This document shows, in pieces, positions 46,101 through 50,852 of a DNA stretch of 50,852 bases (the first letter of the stretch is position 1; the number at the start of each line of letters is the position of its first letter). The stretch is taken from assembly GCF_000330505.1 (NCBI RefSeq), contig NW_004191720.1, positions 12,543 through 63,394 on the forward strand, read 5' to 3'. This DNA is from Entamoeba invadens IP1. Its lineage: Eukaryota > Evosea > Mastigamoebida > Endamoebidae. Made by a program: the position numbers and the translations under genes. A model generated the notes under the pieces. The model saw nothing but the letters and a program-made list of their open reading frames with translations. It had not been told where the DNA came from and did not search any database.

Positions 46101-47277
46101 ATTTGTATCGCTTGATGATGATGTTGTAGTCAATAAAACAGAAATTTCGTTTGGTGAGGACGTCGATGTTAACGTACAACAACGAGAACTTTTATGTGTT
46201 GGCAACACATCAAAGCACAATATGAAAATCCAAATCACAACTAAAAGTGCAACAGTTGAGAAATACATATTTGAGTCAAATCCAAAGATAGTAATGTTGC
46301 CAAGTGGCGAGGCGTGTGAGTTTGAGATATTACTGACTTTGAAATGCACAACTAAAATGGATGAGAGTGTTGTGTTGGTTACAAACTCATTCACAAAAAG
46401 AAACCCCAATTTAAAAGAAATGAAAATTACAGCAACTTCAAAATTGACAACACGACTCGATCCAGACGAGTTGGTAGAAGACAAGAAACTTGGCGAAGGT
46501 TCGTTTGGAATTGTTTTTAAAGGAATGTTCAGAAACAATGTTGTTGCAATTAAAAAGATGAAAATCAACACTGAAGATGATTCTCAAAAAATTGAGTTTG
46601 ATAAGGAAGTAGAGATGTTGGACAAATTTAGAAGTGAGTATATTGTCCACTTTTATGGCGCAGTCTTTATACCAAACAAGATATGTATGGTCACCGAATT
46701 TGCACAATTTGGGAGTTTACAAGACTTGATGAAACACAAAAGAAGTGATGAAGTCAACATGGAGTTACGAGTGAAATATATAAGAGATGCTGCTAAAGGT
46801 ATTTCATATTTACACACAAATGGGATATTACACAGAGACATCAAACCAGACAACATTTTGATATTTTCACTTGATATAAACGAAAAAGTGAACGCCAAAT
46901 TGACTGATTTTGGAAGCGCTAGAAATGTCAATATGATGATGACTAACATGACATTCACAAATGGAATTGGTACACCAATTTATATGGCACCTGAAGTGCT
47001 TAACAAAGAACACTACAAGAAACCTGCTGATGTTTTTTCATTTGCAATAACTATGTATGAAGTCTTTGGGTGGAATTATGCATATCCAAAAGAAACATTC
47101 AAATTTCCATGGAAAATTGCTGAGTTTGTGACATTAGGAAAACGACTTCAAAAAAAAGATAATATACCAGAGAAGTTGTACCAAATAATAGAAAAGTGTT
47201 GGAAACAAAATCCGAATGAGAGAATGACTATCATAGATTTGATTGACTTAATTCAAAAAGAATATAATATTTTATAA
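43192..47277 (+). CDS. Transmembrane kinase (TMK family), CXXC-rich ectodomain
   Basis: A 1361-residue receptor-kinase-like protein. It has a signal peptide (MTLFIKFLVVVLTGG) and an Asn-rich ectodomain of about 430 residues, then a Cys-rich region (about 435-912) of repeated CxxC pairs like those of Entamoeba TMK and Gal/GalNAc lectin intermediate subunits. One membrane span lies at about 917-947 (WWVLFIVVLFVIIVMAAVIT). A juxtamembrane beta-rich segment precedes a tyrosine-kinase-like domain from about residue 1098. All catalytic elements are present: GEGSFG loop, Lys1121, HRDIKPDN (Asp1216), DFG (Asp1239) and APE (1266-1268). HRDIKPDN indicates Ser/Thr-type specificity. It should sit in the plasma membrane with the kinase inside the cell; ligands are unknown. 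The full ORF is intact. Confidence 0.95.
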   Translation: MTLFIKFLVVVLTGGYQCDCTQINSSIKNGFIPTSCSNFPNTYSYCFNNNFNFDDYLNTFEDVYILQNIEFTNIGFKYWQNINATTLFENVSLIISSPLHFNKTLNIENGAVINVINNKPLFGVFSEAGYLNLTNPELNKPRIISWNSTYIHLNRNYRERLDFQILNPISNTKCFDVFSLNNQSNLDVGTTENHISSAMFEYSYNFTDGKGYLISNKKLIRFCPNGIQLDTNVICTLKKEMYTNDSPTTMESYFDYPHCPCNSDTTVNCKLKFSKTYNTYNMSDFDISNSELLVDRDIKVTNLKRVKQLTINNDTKLNISAHFDNTIFSFSFGVLTNGVYGDKYITDASLQYHTSSNTLECMGNFNYSISLIKEIQFFQIECPSTIEVLNLYENTSVVIVKSTSLYQINKIQFSQYGTSYTVMDNPSNNKILEGCILIELTKDKTICLLCGESYQLIDGKCLPVDEKCQIWNLNGICTLCVCGFVLNENHICISSDNCSIGTTTECYKCQNGYIRNNNNCYKEDRCVLSNEYLCLHCSEGNTEANCEACVDTNCQLCESEKCIFCDMGFVINSVGICESQNNGLTVGVSTIWCKNTFYIENESCTSCSNKYEHSQLCDKTRVVSCQPNYRQDEDGLCIATMCTNKTTIDQNGLCQTDIKSCVFIVNNKCVECENTFILNDNKSCIKTSHNNNSTNCISFNKYGCVSCAVGYYLLNAECNLCSENCTSCVESDTMCLSCKSGFYQGENYTCLPSTDLLSKCNKISTITNGCYQCKDGYYRVGMNCYECLLNCSACNTKDKCLTCNLTNYKTQSGKCLPQNNIVGCAVEVTQNGCKKCLDGYYNVNYNECEKCNDNCTTCTKHDKCTSCFENMVLYENGLCYDISFVSNCVAVSNSKCSRCTFWHSTNDNGTLCNKKAVWWVLFIVVLFVIIVMAAVITSIVFVVYFIEKKMRQKKIKKTATLFKMSRSNITFVSLDDDVVVNKTEISFGEDVDVNVQQRELLCVGNTSKHNMKIQITTKSATVEKYIFESNPKIVMLPSGEACEFEILLTLKCTTKMDESVVLVTNSFTKRNPNLKEMKITATSKLTTRLDPDELVEDKKLGEGSFGIVFKGMFRNNVVAIKKMKINTEDDSQKIEFDKEVEMLDKFRSEYIVHFYGAVFIPNKICMVTEFAQFGSLQDLMKHKRSDEVNMELRVKYIRDAAKGISYLHTNGILHRDIKPDNILIFSLDINEKVNAKLTDFGSARNVNMMMTNMTFTNGIGTPIYMAPEVLNKEHYKKPADVFSFAITMYEVFGWNYAYPKETFKFPWKIAEFVTLGKRLQKKDNIPEKLYQIIEKCWKQNPNERMTIIDLIDLIQKEYNIL

Positions 47278-47374
47278 TTAATTAAAATGTTGTTGTTTGT
47301 TTAACACTTAATAGTATATAATTGTTTACAAAGTAGGTTGAATGAATATCTTTTGTGTTCATCAAAAAATAATT

Positions 47375-47761
47375 TTATTGAGTCAGTTCAATTAAGATAC
47401 CCTCTGGCCCTTCAACACACGACTCATAATATCCGTCTCCTGTTGTTCTTGGTCCGCTAAGAGTTTTATACCCGTTTTCAGAAAGTTGTTTTGTCAATTC
47501 GTCGACACGTTCCTTACAATTAAGAGAAAATGCGAGGTGATTTAAACCTGTGTGTATTCCACAGTCAGTAGAAAGATCCGGTTTTGTCATGATTTCAAGT
47601 TTTACTTGACTATCAGCAAATGAGAGAAAATAAGTGCTCAATCCCGTTTTAGGATTGTGATATTTCTTGTTTGGTGTTGCATTAAAAAATGTTATAAAAA
47701 AGTTCTTTGTATCTTCAAGGTTAGTGGTGTACATAGAAATGTGGTTGATTGCGATGGTCAT
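47375..47761 (-). CDS. VOC (glyoxalase/bleomycin-resistance fold) protein
   Basis: A 128-residue protein made of the two beta-alpha-beta-beta-beta modules of the vicinal-oxygen-chelate fold. The four usual metal ligands are in place: His7 (INHISMY), Glu56 (KLEIM), His75 (LNHLAFS) and Glu125 (ILIEL). The length and motifs fit single-domain lactoylglutathione-lyase-like proteins of bacterial type. Members act on small molecules such as methylglyoxal adducts or act as metal-dependent isomerases or dioxygenases; the substrate is not inferable. Entamoeba lacks glutathione, so a standard glyoxalase I reaction is doubtful. Convergent with the kinase gene, about 97 bases apart. The compact bacterial-type form suggests lateral acquisition (inference). 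GAACT lies about 30 bases upstream of the start. Confidence 0.85.
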   Translation of the reverse strand: MTIAINHISMYTTNLEDTKNFFITFFNATPNKKYHNPKTGLSTYFLSFADSQVKLEIMTKPDLSTDCGIHTGLNHLAFSLNCKERVDELTKQLSENGYKTLSGPRTTGDGYYESCVEGPEGILIELTQ

Positions 47762-47791
47762 CGACTATAAATTATTAAAACTATTATTTAT

Positions 47792-47796
47792 AGTTC
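47792..47796 (-). promoter_or_regulatory. GAAC core promoter motif
   Basis: GAACT on the minus strand, about 30 bases before the ATG at 47761. Confidence 0.4.
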
Positions 47797-47993
47797 TGTT
47801 TAATTAATAGTAATAATTACTAGTAAGTTTATTATAATTTATGGTAAATATACTATAATTAAATGTATTTTAATTATTAGTACAATGTTTTAAATTTATA
47901 TTAAAACTATTTGATTATATATATAGTATAAATTATTATAAAAATAGTAAAAATAGAGTTGAAATAAATAGAACTGATTTTTTCCAATAATAT

Positions 47994-47998
47994 GAACT
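47994..47998 (+). promoter_or_regulatory. GAAC core promoter motif
   Basis: GAACT 12 bases before the ATG at 48011; a second GAACT lies at 47971-47975. Confidence 0.35.
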
Positions 47999-48010
47999 CT
48001 TGATTCAGAG

Positions 48011-50297
48011 ATGAATCCGAAGTCAAAGAAACGGTTTAAGAAACCCAAAAGGGGTGGTTTTTCATCAGCAAATATTCCTTTGGTGTCTTTGACACCTGAT
48101 GAGACGATTGATGATGACTGTTCTCTTGAGTTAGAAGTCGACACAAAAGTGTTTGAAAAAAGTGCTGAGAGAGATGTTATCACCATATCCGATTTGACAG
48201 AGAAATTAAGGGTGAGTGATCTTTATAAAAACGCCGAAAATGTGACATTCACACTCCCAGTTTCATCTCTTTTGGTTGAACACTTTTACAATTGTACATG
48301 TGGTGGGTATTCACTTCAAATTTGGATACACCCAGGCGTTTATTTGGGACTACCTTTTCCTTACCCAATATCCAACAAAAATAATCAAATTGAGAAGGTG
48401 TTTAATATAGATTTGGATATAGAAACATCTAAAATACTTTGGAGGAACAATTACAATATCAACAAAATGTTATTTGTTTGGGATAGATACATAGGAATAA
48501 CTGTGAATACAAAGCTACATGATTTAGAAGGAAAGTTGGTCAATGTCAATTTAAGTGTAAAAAACGGAACAACAATCGAATTGGAAAATATGGGATTGTT
48601 TAATCCAGAAATTGGGAGCAGAGAGAAACTGATTTACATCATAGAAATTGGTGAAAAGGAGAAATGCGACTTCAAGAATGAAAAGGAACTTTTTGAGGAT
48701 CTCGAGGCAAAGAAAATGGAACAACTGAAAAATCACCCTAAAAAAGTCCACACAACATTTCCATTCAAACTTTTGGTAACAGGGGGCAATTTTCTATTTA
48801 TGGAAACATTTGTAAAAATAGAGAAAGGCGGTCCGTTGAAGTTTGAACAAGAAATTGAAATATTCAAAAAGAACAAGCGAGAAAAAAGTAAAGAGACAAA
48901 AGCGTTTTATATTGTTACATTTGAAGCAGACGAAGCCGAAAAATTTTGTCAGGAGAAAGACACGTTGATTCGAAAAGTCTTTGTTGTACCAAAATTTGTG
49001 AAATTTTTCTGTGAACTTCAAATTGACATATTTTGTGGGCAACAAATTAACTTTAAAGGAAGGATAGAAGAAAAACGGTGGTATGTGAAAGGAAAGGGGC
49101 TTCCAATACACAATGATGAAAATGGGGGAAATGGTGATCTAATAATAGAATTTGGGGTTGTGCATGACGAGGAACAAATTCCGAAATGTGACCAATTTGT
49201 GTTTAAACAGATCAATATATTATACAACACTGCTTGTGTCAATTATCATATTAAGGAAGAATTGATGTTATTTCAAACGCAAGTCATTCCATTGATAAAA
49301 CGGAATGTTAAAAAGGCTATTAAAATGAAAGAAAAACAAAAGGGTATTAAAAACGAAGAAAAGAAAGAAGACTCAATTGGAAAGATGGAAGAACCCCATT
49401 CAACAACAGAAAATAACTTAAAAAGGGGCGAGGAAAAAAGCGAAAATGTTATTGACACACACGAAGAAAAACAATGTAAAATGGGGGTTTCAAATGAAGA
49501 TGAAAACGATCAAAGGAATAAAGAAAAGAACACTCTTGTTGACTATTCACAACATGAAAAAGATGGGAAAACTACAAACAAAGAAAATCAAAGACACAAA
49601 GACGAAAAAGATAATACAAAACAAATTACAACAGTTTTTAAAGAACAAACAGTGGTGACAAATTTAATTGAAAAATTAGAAGATAACCCACATAATTTGG
49701 TCGAGAACACAATCCAAACAGAGAAGAAATATAAAGATATATGGGATACAGAAAAACAGAAGAGTGAAAGAAAAATATCAAATTTTGAACATGAAGTAAA
49801 AGAATTGAAAATTGTTGAAAGCTCAGAAAAAGGAAAACCCCCAAACGAACATTTGCATATTTTGAAAGAACAGAATGAGAGCACAGAAAAAGTGAAGAAC
49901 GTTTTAAAAAACTGCAAAAGCGAGGAAACGGGGATTACACATTTGAACCTTTCAAGTATTGTGCAAAAACAGAAGAAAGCCCAGTGGAAAGGTCAAATAA
50001 CACACGAAGACAAAATACGTGGAAACGTTCAACTTGATGAGAACAATAAATTGAAACAAAAAGACGGGATTGAGGAATTCAAAATGGTGATATTTTTATT
50101 TATAATATGCGGGGGTGTTGTTTTTGGTCGTGATACTGTTTGATATGTGGGTAATGCATCGTCAGAATAGTGCTGTATCAGAATATTTATCTCAAAAAAT
50201 GAATAAAAAGGTCACACAAGAGATCAAAGAAAGAATGTGTAATGAATTTGGATTGGATGAACAATTGAATGGATTGGAGTGTTGGCAATATTTGTGA
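48011..50297 (+). CDS. DnaJ C-terminal-domain protein without J domain, with membrane tail
   Basis: The main frame runs 710 codons to 50143. After a basic start (PKSKKRFKKPKRGG), residues about 70-225 resemble class B (Sis1/DNAJB) substrate-binding domain I: FTLPVSSLL, then NGTTIELENMGLFNPEIGSR. Residues about 320-400 resemble domain II, with the hallmark VKGKGLP and GDLIIEF. No J domain with HPD is present anywhere. Residues about 435-690 are Lys/Glu-rich and probably disordered or coiled coil. At the C-terminus the hydrophobic run MVIFLFIICGG breaks at five G near 50110. Moving one frame continues it as LFLVVILFDMWV plus about 45 plausible residues to 50297, so the annotated end assumes a single indel. 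It may be a membrane-tethered, chaperone-like binding protein (inference). Confidence 0.6.
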
Positions 50298-50449
50298 AAA
50301 AGGTTAATAAATAGTATTGTTTTTTACTTTTGTTTATTTGTAAATTTATTTGATATTTTTTAATAACTTTGTTGTCTAAACAATAATTAACACTATATTT
50401 AATAAATTTTATGAATAAATAATAAACACTTTAAAGTGAATAAGTACAA

Positions 50450-50852
50450 TTACCATCGGTTGGGATTATTAAATGGTTTGTAAAATTCAATTGGTTTTAA
50501 TCCATTTTTGATTTGTTCGTTGAAAAACGGACTTTTCTTGGGTGAATCAGATGGAGTTAAATGAATTTCTTGATGTGTAGGTTGTTGATCATTTTTCTTT
50601 TGAGATTTTCTTTTTAAATTTTTAAATAAGCTAAACCTGAGACTTCGTTGCTTTGGATGTATTTCTTTTGGAGGCATTGCTTGTGCTTTATCTTTTTCAC
50701 TTTTTTGTTCAGGAAAATCTTTTACTCCAAATTTAGAAGTTAGTTCCTTAGAATGTTTTTCTTTGGGGAAGTATTTTGTTTGTTGGACTTCAGGGAGTTT
50801 AATTAAACTTCCCTTTTCTCCATGGGATATTTTTGAAATGGTGTCTGGCTTG
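50450..50852 (-). CDS. Partial hypothetical protein, runs off the right edge
   Basis: The C-terminal 133 codons of a minus-strand gene, open without a stop to the last base of the window. Composition is Lys/Ser/Pro-rich and low in hydrophobic residues (LFKNLKRKSQKKN, TPSDSPKKSPFF), suggesting a disordered tail. The internal Met at 50677 is not a likely start, because the frame stays protein-like upstream (KPDTISKISHGEKGSLIKLP). No domain recognised. Convergent with the DnaJ-like gene, about 150 bases apart. Confidence 0.5.
   Translation of the reverse strand, partial: KPDTISKISHGEKGSLIKLPEVQQTKYFPKEKHSKELTSKFGVKDFPEQKSEKDKAQAMPPKEIHPKQRSLRFSLFKNLKRKSQKKNDQQPTHQEIHLTPSDSPKKSPFFNEQIKNGLKPIEFYKPFNNPNRW

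Noticed and set aside
45828..46571. Long antisense ORF within the transmembrane kinase gene
   Set aside because: It is a frame shadow of the strongly conserved kinase coding strand, with a low-complexity Thr/Ser/Ile composition.

Overview
The window reads as a nuclear scaffold from an Entamoeba species, most likely the reptile parasite E. invadens or a close relative; the species is inferred. The sequence is very AT-rich and genes are mostly single-exon. The gene content is typical of the genus: a CXXC-rich transmembrane kinase, a CP-A-like papain protease, a BspA-like leucine-rich-repeat protein with a C-terminal CaaX box, a lineage-specific LRR/F-box-like protein, and piggyBac and pogo transposases. 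The motif GAAC(T) lies about 12-45 bases upstream of the start codon of most intact genes, matching the known Entamoeba GAAC core promoter element.

Layout. 1-1177: a decayed minus-strand gene. 1178-10369: a 9-kb gene desert holding a 212-bp MITE and a nested pair of DNA elements (outer 6662-8678, inner 7519-8623); the outer one carries a GC-rich, strongly self-complementary patch. 10370-15722: two paralogous small secreted or GPI-like proteins bracket a one-unit ubiquitin variant ending in Gly-Asp, a gapped piggyBac pseudogene and two intact tRNA genes (Gly-UCC, Leu-CAG). 17513-18460: cysteine protease. 19102-21765: a Ulp1-like protease domain fused in frame to a piggyBac transposase, with two compensating frameshifts. 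22567-24201: two tRNA pseudogenes and an ADP-ribosylglycohydrolase pseudogene. 24411-37556: mostly non-autonomous terminal-inverted-repeat elements (24411, 26977, 28299, 30361, 35874), plus an LRR-like gene on the minus strand and an intact 920-aa pogo-type transposase. 37973-50852: the gene-dense end, with the BspA-like protein, an HxxxDG acyltransferase, a 273-bp MITE, the transmembrane kinase, a glyoxalase-fold protein, a J-domain-less DnaJ-like protein with a membrane tail, and a partial hypothetical gene.

The genes form no operon or shared pathway. The main theme is mobile DNA: at least eight TIR-bounded elements, most flanked by TA as in the Tc1/mariner/pogo superfamily, two with about 7-8-bp flanking duplications as in hAT elements, and two piggyBac copies. 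Several genes are broken at homopolymers, so assembly error and real decay cannot be separated from this sequence alone.
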